DNA of 64,000 bases from Hygrophila difformis (taxonomy: Eukaryota > Streptophyta > Magnoliopsida > Lamiales > Acanthaceae): positions 62,696,195 through 62,760,194 of the forward strand of contig JAOANR010000003.1 of NCBI GenBank assembly GCA_030278955.1, written 5' to 3'. A model generated the notes under the pieces. It saw only the letters and a program-made list of their open reading frames with translations, ran no database searches and was not told the DNA's origin. Numbering within the stretch: the first letter of the stretch is position 1; every line of letters begins with the position of its first letter. The position numbers and the translations under genes are program-made. Shown here in pieces: positions 55,590-64,000 of the stretch.

Positions 55590-58500
55590 TTACTTTCTTT
55601 TTCGACTGGCCGTTCATCGGCCTGATATCTGATCTCAAACCCCAAATCTGTCCAATCACACTCGACCACCTGCGGGTACCGATCCCCTACCACCGCTAGG
55701 AATGGTTGTATGGGTTCCTCGTATAATACCGCATCAATTCGGCCGGCTGAGCTGACTGGAAACGGAGGTTGGTCACCATCTACTTCTTCCACTGTGCCAT
55801 CCTTTTTCCAGAACCATACTTTCTGGTGAAGCGTTGATGGCAAACATCGGGATGTATGAATCCAGCATCGGCCTAGTAGGGCCGCATACGGGACTTCTGC
55901 ATCTACCACAAAGAACATAGTCGGAATTGATATCGTTCCGACCGTTACATCCACCAAAATACATCCTTCAGCCGCAGTTTGAGCTCCCACAAAACTCATT
56001 ACCTTCATTCTCGTAGGGAGTAAATCTTCCTTCGAACGGCCTATCTTCGTCAATGTGGATAACGGCATGATATTAACAGTGGCTCCACCGTCGATAAACA
56101 TTCTTCTGAGTGGTCTCCCATTGACCCAACCTTTAACGTATAAAGGCCTCACATGCTGAGACATTTTCGCTGTTGGAGGCAAAATCGTGCCTGGTTGAGC
56201 TTCTGGAACAAATGCTTTATATCCTTCTTCAAATGATTTCTCTATTTCGGCTTCCGGCCGAAATACCTCAAGTTTATCGAAACAAAAATCCACTATAGGT
56301 TCTTCATCACCATAGTATTCCCCTTCTTTCTGACAGAAAACCACAGCTGGTTCAGAATCCGACCAGTATTCCTCCTTTTCTTCGGTGGTTACCGTCACCA
56401 TATTCGCACTAGATCCGAAGTCGAACTTAAACTGCCCGACAGGGAGTGAATCGTTATTCGGAATGATAGTTGTCTTTGGTTTCCATTCCCTGGTTCGGAC
56501 TGGTCTAGGCTTCCACTCTTCTTTCGATTTCGGCTGCTCACTTTCAATTTTCGGCTGTATTACTTTCGGCCGAAATTCAGTTTTGTTCTTTAGCCGATCC
56601 TGTCCTTCTTTCGGCTTCCTCTCTTCTTTCGATTCGGACTTCAAACGAGCCGAAAATACCCTATTGAGTATTCTTCCTTCCGAAAACGAACAGTCATCTG
56701 GGAAGTCCTCTTCCATATGCATCATATCGTACTCCTCTTGCTCAGAAACAACAGCTGCTTTAAGCCGTTGCATTCTTCGTTTGAAAGTACGATATGATCC
56801 CTTTCCTTTCGGGACTTTTCTCTCCTCTGCCCTCCAGGTTGAATGGTCAGACCGGCGTTGGCCGAAATACCTTCTTTCTGGAGAATTTTGGACCCATCGG
56901 CCTACCTGAGTATTTGCTGGTGGCCTTCTGAGCTTCTTCATTTCGGGACTCACAGCTTCTTCAGGGACTGTGATCTGAATCACAGTTTTTCCATTCTGCT
57001 TGTCAGCTATTAACTTCATCTCTGAATCCCATCCGTTAGTTATGATTTTCAACGTTGGCTTCTCGCTCTTATCTCCGATCTCGATCTCCTGATGTCTCTC
57101 CGATTGCTTGACCCACTCTTTTACTTCATAATTCCCCAATCGGTCAAAAACATCTGTAACTTTCTCTTTTCCCTTCGGAGATCCTAATCTTTTCCATACT
57201 CCCGACTTCTGAGCCGATGGCCGATCCCCAAGCCGATCGTGCACAGAACTCTTGCTAGATGATGTTTGATCCCCCAATCGGTCATGAACAGATCTATTCT
57301 GGTCGGGCTGCACCATCACCATGTTGGCAACAGGGAACGGATTCTTATCAATCGCCATAAGCCTATCTGGGAACTTCAGCTTCCCATCATCGACATGCTT
57401 CTGAATCAGCTTCCTAAAATGTCCACAAATCGCCATGGAATGAGTAGCTGATCCATGGAATCTACACCATCCGGCTTCCAACTGATCCTTGGTAGGCTGT
57501 GGATGGTTTCCTTTAAACTCTAGCAATCCGTTCTTCTGGCAATAATCAAATATTTCGTCCATTTGTGACAAGTCGAAAGAGTAAAACCTTTGAGATTCAT
57601 CTCCTCCTTCTTTCTCCTTGCCTCTGGCTGGCCGAAGTGCTGGACAAGTCATAGGCTTTTTAATGATTAATTCTGCCCTTGCAACTTCGGCTAATGCAGG
57701 AACGTCATCCGTGTTGTACTCTTCCTGGATTTCACATCTATCCAGAGATTCAGCAAATGAGGCAGCTGACTGGATAGGTTGTGATCTTCCACTTTGACTT
57801 CGGCTTGATTTGAAAGCCGCTTGTTCTGCCAAATAAGTCTCCATCCTTATAGCTTCAGCCGTTAATTCGGCTACAGTCCTTGGTCTTGTTACCATCAATC
57901 TATCCTTGATAGCAAACTTTAAATTCTGCTTCAAGATTTGAATATATTCATGCTCAGGTAGCATTGTTTTCATCTGAGCCTTCACTGCATAAAACCTTTC
58001 AATGAATTCAGTAACCGATTCAGACGCCTTCTGCTTGGTTGACGTCAGATCAACTACCGAAACTTCAGGACTGGTATTATAGAATCGGTCATGGAATAAC
58101 CGCTCCATTTCGGCCCAAGTATTGACCGATCCCGCTGGAAAATTAATGTACCACTCAAATGCTGGACCAGTCAACGACAAGCTGAACAATATCAGCTTGT
58201 GAAAATCATTTTGCGCGATTCTGGTGCATTGAGCTGTAAATCGGCCAATATGCTCAATTGTAGAGCGGCCGACTTCTCCAGAAAAAGTGTTAAAATCTGG
58301 AACCTTTACCCCTCTAGGCAGTGGATACTGCTCCTCAATGTAATCTGGATAAGGTTTCCGATACATCGGCCTATTCTCCTGGCCGATGAGATTCCCAAAC
58401 TGTGTACGAATAATCTCAGCAATAAGCTCTCTGTCAACCAGTTGTGGTGGATTCTGCTGATGTGGTGCGTATTGTTGTTGAACCACTGGAGCAGGTGGTT

Positions 58501-58963
58501 GAACAGCTGGTTGAGGCGGTTGATTCTGTTGCTGATCGTATCTCTGCTGCGGAGGAACAAAAGGTCGAGCTCCGTGCCCTCCTGGCGGCCGAAAGGCCTG
58601 CTGTTGAAAATTGAGAGGATTTTGCATCGCAAGTGGTGGATTTTGCGCCACTGGAGCTTGCTGCGTTCCCATCGGATACATATTCCTCGCTATTTCAGCT
58701 CTGAACATAGCTGGCATTGCTGCCAGGATATTTCCTTCGATTTGGCGAACCGAATTAGTAACCGCCGCTTCCACCATAAATTGAACCTGATCTCGGAATC
58801 GCGGGGTTAAATCATCATTTGAAAACTCCTGATTGTGGAAGTGTGATGGTCCGGGGAAACCTGGGGGAAATTCTCCGGCTTCTGGTGCACGTTCTTCCTG
58901 AATCGGCGGCAAATCAGTCCTCGCCGCCGTGTTTACTGCTGGAGTTGCTTGTTCGAATGCCAT
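55586..58963 (-). CDS. Tat gag-protease polyprotein (about 1125 residues)
   Basis: I start at ATG 58963 (MAFEQATPAV) rather than the GTG at 58987, because the latter lies inside the primer site. The N-terminus is Q/P-rich (about 100-170). The retrotransposon gag domain follows (VPDFNTFSGEVGRSTIEHIG, WAEMERLFHDRFYNTSP), then a long charged region with repeated DRLG words (VHDRLGDQ, VHDRLGDR, FDRLGNY). The aspartic protease has FIDGGATVNIM near residue 957, with DGG instead of DSG. No CCHC knuckle is visible. The TGA overlaps the pol ATG, so pol needs a frameshift or reinitiation. The frame is intact. Confidence 0.9.
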   Translation of the reverse strand: MAFEQATPAVNTAARTDLPPIQEERAPEAGEFPPGFPGPSHFHNQEFSNDDLTPRFRDQVQFMVEAAVTNSVRQIEGNILAAMPAMFRAEIARNMYPMGTQQAPVAQNPPLAMQNPLNFQQQAFRPPGGHGARPFVPPQQRYDQQQNQPPQPAVQPPAPVVQQQYAPHQQNPPQLVDRELIAEIIRTQFGNLIGQENRPMYRKPYPDYIEEQYPLPRGVKVPDFNTFSGEVGRSTIEHIGRFTAQCTRIAQNDFHKLILFSLSLTGPAFEWYINFPAGSVNTWAEMERLFHDRFYNTSPEVSVVDLTSTKQKASESVTEFIERFYAVKAQMKTMLPEHEYIQILKQNLKFAIKDRLMVTRPRTVAELTAEAIRMETYLAEQAAFKSSRSQSGRSQPIQSAASFAESLDRCEIQEEYNTDDVPALAEVARAELIIKKPMTCPALRPARGKEKEGGDESQRFYSFDLSQMDEIFDYCQKNGLLEFKGNHPQPTKDQLEAGWCRFHGSATHSMAICGHFRKLIQKHVDDGKLKFPDRLMAIDKNPFPVANMVMVQPDQNRSVHDRLGDQTSSSKSSVHDRLGDRPSAQKSGVWKRLGSPKGKEKVTDVFDRLGNYEVKEWVKQSERHQEIEIGDKSEKPTLKIITNGWDSEMKLIADKQNGKTVIQITVPEEAVSPEMKKLRRPPANTQVGRWVQNSPERRYFGQRRSDHSTWRAEERKVPKGKGSYRTFKRRMQRLKAAVVSEQEEYDMMHMEEDFPDDCSFSEGRILNRVFSARLKSESKEERKPKEGQDRLKNKTEFRPKVIQPKIESEQPKSKEEWKPRPVRTREWKPKTTIIPNNDSLPVGQFKFDFGSSANMVTVTTEEKEEYWSDSEPAVVFCQKEGEYYGDEEPIVDFCFDKLEVFRPEAEIEKSFEEGYKAFVPEAQPGTILPPTAKMSQHVRPLYVKGWVNGRPLRRMFIDGGATVNIMPLSTLTKIGRSKEDLLPTRMKVMSFVGAQTAAEGCILVDVTVGTISIPTMFFVVDAEVPYAALLGRCWIHTSRCLPSTLHQKVWFWKKDGTVEEVDGDQPPFPVSSAGRIDAVLYEEPIQPFLAVVGDRYPQVVECDWTDLGFEIRYQADERPVEKESK

Positions 58964-58968
58964 TTCGT

Positions 58969-58986
58969 GTCCCACTGGGCGTGCCA
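58969..58986 (-). promoter_or_regulatory. Candidate primer binding site of the Tat element
   Basis: Minus strand TGGCACGCCCAGTGGGAC, one base from the 5' LTR; its first TGG pairs with a tRNA CCA end. I have not identified the tRNA. The gag ATG follows only 24 bases from the LTR. Confidence 0.6.
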
Positions 58987-58987
58987 C

Positions 58988-59646
58988 TGTTTGGCTTGGG
59001 TGTAGCCAAGGACCTTTTTCTCCTCAAGGGAGGCTATCGGAAAAGGATCAAACCGATTACGGGTCCGGATTAACAATAATGCGCCCACAATTGACTGAAT
59101 CTTCTTTGAATTGATCAAAAATAACAAGATACAACGGAGAACCTGCCTGGTGTTAAGAAACAACGGCGGAATTCACCAAAAACAGGAAACCAAACTACCA
59201 ACTGCTAAGGAGCAACGGTGGATTTGGAAATGGTAACCGCTACAAGCTAGGCTAGATTCTAAGGAAAGCTGTAAAGGAAAGCTGTAAAGAAAGCAGTAAA
59301 GATAACAAGGAATTAAATTTGTAAAAGGAATTTGGGGGTTGGATTGATCTCTCCGATTTTGTGTGTGTCGACCCCTATTTATAGCCGGAGCTGGAGTAAC
59401 CGCTCTCCGGCCAATCCTTCTAAGCCGAATTCTTTCTTTCTTCATTTCGGTTGTTTTGGTTTCGGCTGTTTCTTCCCTATTTCGGCCGAAATCTCTATCA
59501 GTCTCGGTTCCCTCCCTTCGGTTTACTATGGACTTTCGGCCTTACTGATCTTGAGCCCATCTTCCTTTCGAACTTTCTCTTTCTTCTGGCCCATGTCTTA
59601 TGGCCCAATAGCTCTTCGCGGCCCATTATTTCATATGGCCCCAACA
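58988..59646 (-). repeat. 5' LTR of the Tat element
   Basis: Minus-strand TATA box CTATAAATAG at 59384-59375 followed by a leader, fitting the promoter of genomic RNA. The same box occurs in the other LTR at 47468-47477. Confidence 0.92.
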
Positions 59647-59651
59647 GCATG

Positions 59652-60080
59652 TAAATGTAATGTAGAATGAGGTTATCGAGGTCCTATGAATATATGGAAA
59701 TCAGAGTTTTCAAACCTTTTTTGGCTGCAGCTATAGAGGCCCTGATTATATGCGTAAGTTGGACGACTAATTCCTCTACTCTGCTCTTGTGCAGACTTAT
59801 CCAATGATTGGAAGATGAATTATGCTTATCATTGTTATCCAGTTTCATTTGATTCAATGTAATTAATGGAATTGTTTGGCTAGTAAAAAATTAAATGAAA
59901 AACATTCCGCCAATTATTTGAATCTAAAATAAGACAAGATTGATTTTGCAATTGGATAATCATGCCATGAGTAGTTGTTTAGTTTGAGCTAGCTACGTAC
60001 CTGCGTGATTACACGTCATACTTGTGAAACACTTGATAAAATCAGAGTCTAAGCCGCATTAGTTATTTGTTGAGTTGCAG
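59652..60080 (+). other. First intron, part right of the Tat element
   Basis: AT-rich, ends in an acceptor TGAGTTGCAG at 60071-60080. Confidence 0.55.
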
Positions 60081-60157
60081 CTTCCGTACACGAACAACTT
60101 TCACATGGTTATTTACTTATTGCAACAAGTGGGGGGCTCAACCAACAAAGGACAGGA
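60081..60157 (+). CDS. Type II membrane protein, probable exon 2
   Basis: 77 bp between AG and a strong donor GTAAGT (60158). Continuing in phase from exon 1 it reads LPYTNNFHMVIYLLQQVGGS and stays open. The next donor is followed by only 72 bp before a Copia LTR, so a second transposon sits in intron 2. Confidence 0.5.
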
Positions 60158-60229
60158 GTAAGTGTTTTCATCGTAATAACTAGCTCGTGAAATTTCTTTA
60201 ATTGTTGTTCACCAGACACGAGTAATTTG

Positions 60230-60530
60230 TGTTGGAATTTTTAATTGGGGAGAAGAGAGTTTAGATGTTATTGTTCTAAATCTCGTTCTGCGTTTTTCAC
60301 TAACATTACACGGCTATTTATAGCCGGAAGGATTACAGCCTTAAAGATATAAAATACAACATTGTTGACAACTATGGATACGCAATCCGCAATCTTTGAA
60401 AACTTATAATTCAAACATAATTGTTATTTTTTATTACGGCTGAAGCAGCTACTTTTGATGACGGCGTGAGCATGCTTTGTCGGGGATGGCGGCTGGAGCA
60501 TGCGTAGTTAGGTGAGTTTATTATTCAACA
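60230..60530 (-). repeat. 3' LTR of the right-edge Copia (301 bp)
   Basis: TG...CA ends. The left border follows ATTTG, the probable target duplication. Contains a TATTTATAG at 60314. Confidence 0.85.
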
Positions 60531-63500
60531 TTTCCCCCCTTTAAACTCATCTTCGTGAAATCTTGGATTCCCAGCTTCTTCCGCAAATACTTGAAGGTTT
60601 CAGCTTTCAATGCTTTTGTAAAAATGTCTGCAACTTGCTCACTTGAGCTGACATACTTCAGCTCCACTTCTTTTGATTTTACATGTTCCCGTATGAAGTG
60701 AAAACGGGTGTCGATGTGTTTTGAGCGTTCATGATGCACTGGATTTTTTGCAAGAGCAATGGCAGACTTATTATCGACATGAATCTTGATTGCACTTTCT
60801 TGTTGTATCTTCAAATCTCCAAGCAATTTCTTCAGCCAAATTGCATGTCAGACGCATGCAGCAGCAGCAATATATTCTGCTTCACAAGTCGATAACGCGA
60901 CAATAGGTTGCTTCTTTGATGACCAAGTGAATGCATTTCTACCGAGGTAGAACACGAACCCTGATGTGCTTTTTCGATCCTCTTTGCTTCCAGCCCAATC
61001 ACTATCACTGAATCCAACCAATTCAGTGCTTTGATTTGTAGAGTATAGCATGCCATAATTTATTGTCCCTTGGATGTACTTCAAAATTCTTTTCGCAGCT
61101 TTCAAGTGTGAAGTTTTTGGTGTTTCCATGTACCTGCTAACAAGACCAACTCCAAACAAGATATCAGGTCGTGTGCAGGTTAAGTACCTCAAGCATCCCA
61201 CAAGGCTTTTGTAGTAGGTTGGATTTACTGGGTTTCCTTCTCTTTCTTTAGTCAATCTGGTGCCAACTTCCATCGGACTGTCGATACTGCAACAATCTTC
61301 CATTGAGAATTTCTTCAAGATCTCCTTTGCATATTTTTCTTGTGAGATAAAAATTCCTTCTTCATCTTGCGTGACTTCAATGCCTAGGAAGTATCGCATC
61401 AATCCCAGATCGGACATTTCAAACTCCTTTTCCATTGATTTCTTGAACTCCTGGATCAAGGCCTTATCATTACCTGTAAAGATAATGTCATCAACATATA
61501 GACATATCAATAAAAATTCTCCTGACAGGTTTCTTTTCGCATATAGGGAGTGCTCATATGGGCACTTTACAAATCCATTTTCAATAAAGTATTTATCGAT
61601 TCTTGAATTCCAAGCTCTTGGTGACTGCTTCAATTCATAGAGCGCTTTCTTCAACCTGTACACCTTGTCTTCTTGGCCTTCAATTATGAATCCAGGTGGT
61701 TGCTCAACATAGACAACCTCTTCAAGATTTCAATTCAGAAATGCGGATTTAACATCCATTTGATGTATCTGCCATTTCTTTTGAGCTGCTAGTGAAATGA
61801 GCAGCTTCACTGTTTCAAGCCGGGCAACTGGGGCAAAGACTTCTTCATAATCAATTCCATATCTTTGATTGTACCCTTTTGCAACAAGACGGGCTTTGTG
61901 CCTTTCAATTTCTCCTTTTGCATTTCTTTTCGTCTTGAACACCCATTTGACTCCGATTGCTCGATGTTTGTCAGGAAGTGATGTGAGCTCCCATGTATTA
62001 TTCTTTTCAATGGCTTGAATTTCTTCCTCCATAGCTTTTTGCCACTTGACTTCTTTAGAGACTTCTTGAAATGTCAATGGGTCAAGACCTGCAAATAGAC
62101 AGAAATTATTGAATTTATCATCAATTGGCTCACTGGAGTCATATATGTCCTGGACCCTTCTTGTTCTTCTCACAATAGGACTATCATCAGAGGATTGGCT
62201 TTCAACTTCAACATGATCAGGTACCATGTCCTCCATTTGTTGTTGCTGTTCCTTTTGCTTTTCATGTTCATCATCAAAAGGAACATGCTTGGTCGGCTCA
62301 TCTTCATTCCATCTCCAAGTTTGATCCTCATTAAATATAACGTCTCTTGACACCACCACTTTGCGGGTTACAGGATTGTACAGTTTGTACCCGTTGCAAT
62401 TTTCACCATAGCCAAGAAAAATACATTTTTGGCTTTTGTCTTCAAGCTTCGTACGCTTTTCTTCTGGCACTTTTGCAAAACAAATGCTTCCAAAAATTCT
62501 CAGATGATCAACTTTTGGCTTTTTCCCACTCCAGACTTCTTCGGGAGTTATGTCTCCAATACTCTTTGTCAGGACCTGTTCAACAGATAGACAGAACAAT
62601 TTACAGCATCACCCCAAAATTCTTTGGGAATATTTTTCTCTTTCAGCATACATCGAACCATATTCAAAATTGTTCGGTTCTTTCTTTCTGAAAGACCATT
62701 TTGTTGTGGTGTATATGGCATCGTGAGTTGGTGTGATATCCCTTGCTCTCTGCAAAAATGATCAAATTCTCGAGATGTGTATTCTCCACCACGATCTGTC
62801 CGTAGGCACTTTAATTGGCACCCACTTTGTTTCTCAACAAGGTTTTTAAATTCCTTGAATTTAGAGAAAACTTCACTTTTTTCTTTCATCATGTAGATCC
62901 ATGTTTTTCCACTGTAGTCATCTGTAAAGGTAAGAAAATACCTGTTTCCACCAATTGAAACTGGAGTAATTGGTCCACAAACATCAGAATGTACTAGCTC
63001 AAGTCGCGATCTAGCTCTTCTCGCGCCATACTTCTTGAAGGTGTGTCGATGTTGTTTTCCCATGACACAAACCTCACAAACATTGTTGGAGGATTCAATC
63101 TGCGGCAGTCCTGTTACAATATTCTTTTTCTGTAACAATTTCAATGCATCAAAGTTAAGATGCCCATACCGGAGATGCCATAACTTGCCGCTATCAACAG
63201 TGGTTGCCTTCAAGCATTTTGAGTCATCTATAGTGAGCTTCAGAGGAAACATTCTGTTCGTCGTCATCTTGACATGTGTGATCAACCTGTTATTCTTATC
63301 TCGCAAACTAAGAGCCAAATTTTTCATTTGGATTTCATATCCTTTTTCCAACAATTGGCCAACACTCAGCAGATTACTTTTAATTTCAGGTACATAATAA
63401 ACATCAGAAATGCATAGATGTTTTCCATTATGTAACTCAAAGGTAATATCTCCTTTACCTTCAATTGGCCTTTTCGACAGGTCACCGAATGTGATATTGC

Positions 63501-63732
63501 CCATTCGTCTTTCATCAAGTTTGGAGAAGAATTCCTTTCTTCCACACATATGGTTTGATGCACCTGTATCCATGTACCATGTGACCGTTTGAGGTGGCTC
63601 TAGTGCTTTGCAAGACATTAATACAACTGGACCATCCTTCTCTTCTTTATCAATGAGATTCGCCTTCTCATCTTTGTTGTTGTCTGCATTGTACCAACAT
63701 TCATTAGCGAAATGACCAAATTTCTTACATAC
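60521..63732 (-). pseudogene. Copia pol: protease, integrase, RT, RNase H (several stops)
   Basis: Protease [12 protein letters not shown] near 63570, integrase [11 protein letters not shown] and [15 protein letters not shown] around 62700-62800, [19 protein letters not shown] and CLYVDDIIFTGND around 61500-61900, and RNase H STCEAEYIAAAAC with KHIDTRFHFIREHV at the end. A frameshift near 62580, a TGA at 61730-61732 in the FLN-x-LEE motif, and a TGA at 60848-60850 disrupt it. It would encode the enzymes for copying and insertion if intact. Confidence 0.9.
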
Positions 63733-64000
63733 TCAGCATTGAACTTCTGATTTGTCAAATCTTCCAAAGTTTTTGCCATGTCCGCGACCACGGGCTCGGA
63801 ATTGTCCTCGACCTCGATTGATATTCTGGCCACGTCCATTTCCTCCATTATTTTCGCCATTATTGGTATGATTTTGATCATATCTATTGTTGACTCGGCC
63901 ATCTCTTCCTCTTTGTGCCTGAAAACGTCCATGTTGTGGACTTCCTCTAACTGCATTATTTCTTTTGAACGACAGTTTCGTCTGCAGTGCTTGCTCCAAG
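63733..64000 (-). pseudogene. Copia gag C-terminal part, partial
   Basis: R/G/N-rich sequence (RGRGQFRARGRGHGKNFG) leads into the zinc knuckle, in which a TGA at 63733-63735 falls between the first two cysteines. The N-terminus is outside the window. Confidence 0.8.

Larger units (their letters stand above)
47081..59646 (-). mobile_element. Ty3/gypsy retrotransposon, Tat lineage, 12,566 bp, with antisense gene
   Basis: Identical-length 659-bp LTRs (47081-47739 and 58988-59646; six differences by my count) begin TGTTTGG and end CCCCAACA on the plus strand. GCATG flanks both sides (47076-47080, 59647-59651). On the minus strand run primer site, gag-protease, RT, RNase H, a second (archaeal-type) RNase H and integrase. 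The second RNase H marks the Tat lineage. Between pol and the 3' LTR lies an intact gene on the opposite strand (47951-51212). With a rate of 1.3e-8 per site per year, 0.9% LTR divergence suggests roughly 0.35 million years; this rests on an assumed rate. A frameshift in RT near 54682 probably makes this copy dependent on relatives. Confidence 0.93.
60230..64000 (-). mobile_element. Ty1/Copia retrotransposon, minus strand, runs off the right edge
   Basis: 3' LTR 60230-60530 (TGTTGGAAT...TTCAACA), a polypurine tract AAAGGGGGGAAA (minus strand, 60542-60531), then pol and part of gag to base 64000. The pol stop codon lies inside the LTR. Four lesions are visible. 5' LTR and primer site lie outside the window. 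Confidence 0.9.

Overview
The window is nuclear DNA of a flowering plant, probably a eudicot. It holds plant-type genes (a GPI-anchored matrix metalloproteinase and relics of an organellar ribosomal L7/L12 and a DG1-like PPR gene), many Stowaway and Tourist MITEs, Copia elements with an initiator tRNA-Met primer site, and a Tat-type Ty3/gypsy element with a second RNase H. No species can be named from sequence alone. Most of the window is transposable-element DNA, much of it nested.

Layout. 1-6558: minus-strand Copia element of SIRE type (gag, broken pol, one LTR), with a possible extra 3' ORF running off the left edge. 7145-8407: intronless matrix metalloproteinase, the clearest intact host gene. 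8791-9048: Stowaway MITE. About 9290-16600: endogenous pararetrovirus (Caulimoviridae) with primer site, coat, movement, protease/RT/RNase H and transactivator-like frames and a 35S-like promoter. It is decayed and sits between imperfect inverted repeats. 17101-17274: SINE with perfect target duplication. 17629-21600: Tourist MITE and a wrecked Copia. 21707-24079: PIF/Harbinger-type non-autonomous element. 24671-25421: minisatellite and dispersed repeat. 26420-29860: minus-strand relics of a DG1-like PPR gene and an L7/L12 gene. 31001-34863: Copia with both LTRs but no reverse transcriptase. 35690-37055: LINE 3' end inside a second copy of the minisatellite repeat. 37448-45226: dense nested MITEs, a CACTA-like end between two 784-bp direct repeats, and a foldback element.

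45773-60157: a host gene for a type II membrane protein. Its exon 1 (45773-46087) and probable exon 2 (60081-60157) are separated by a 12,566-bp Tat retrotransposon inserted into the first intron. The element (47081-59646) has two 659-bp LTRs differing at six positions by my count, and a perfect 5-bp target duplication, so it is young. Gag-protease-RT-RNase H-integrase run on the minus strand. On the opposite strand, between pol and the 3' LTR, lies an intact four-exon gene for a roughly 1007-residue protein with a plant mobile domain and a coiled coil. This antisense cargo gene is the most interesting system in the window. 60230-64000: another minus-strand Copia with several stop codons, running off the right edge.
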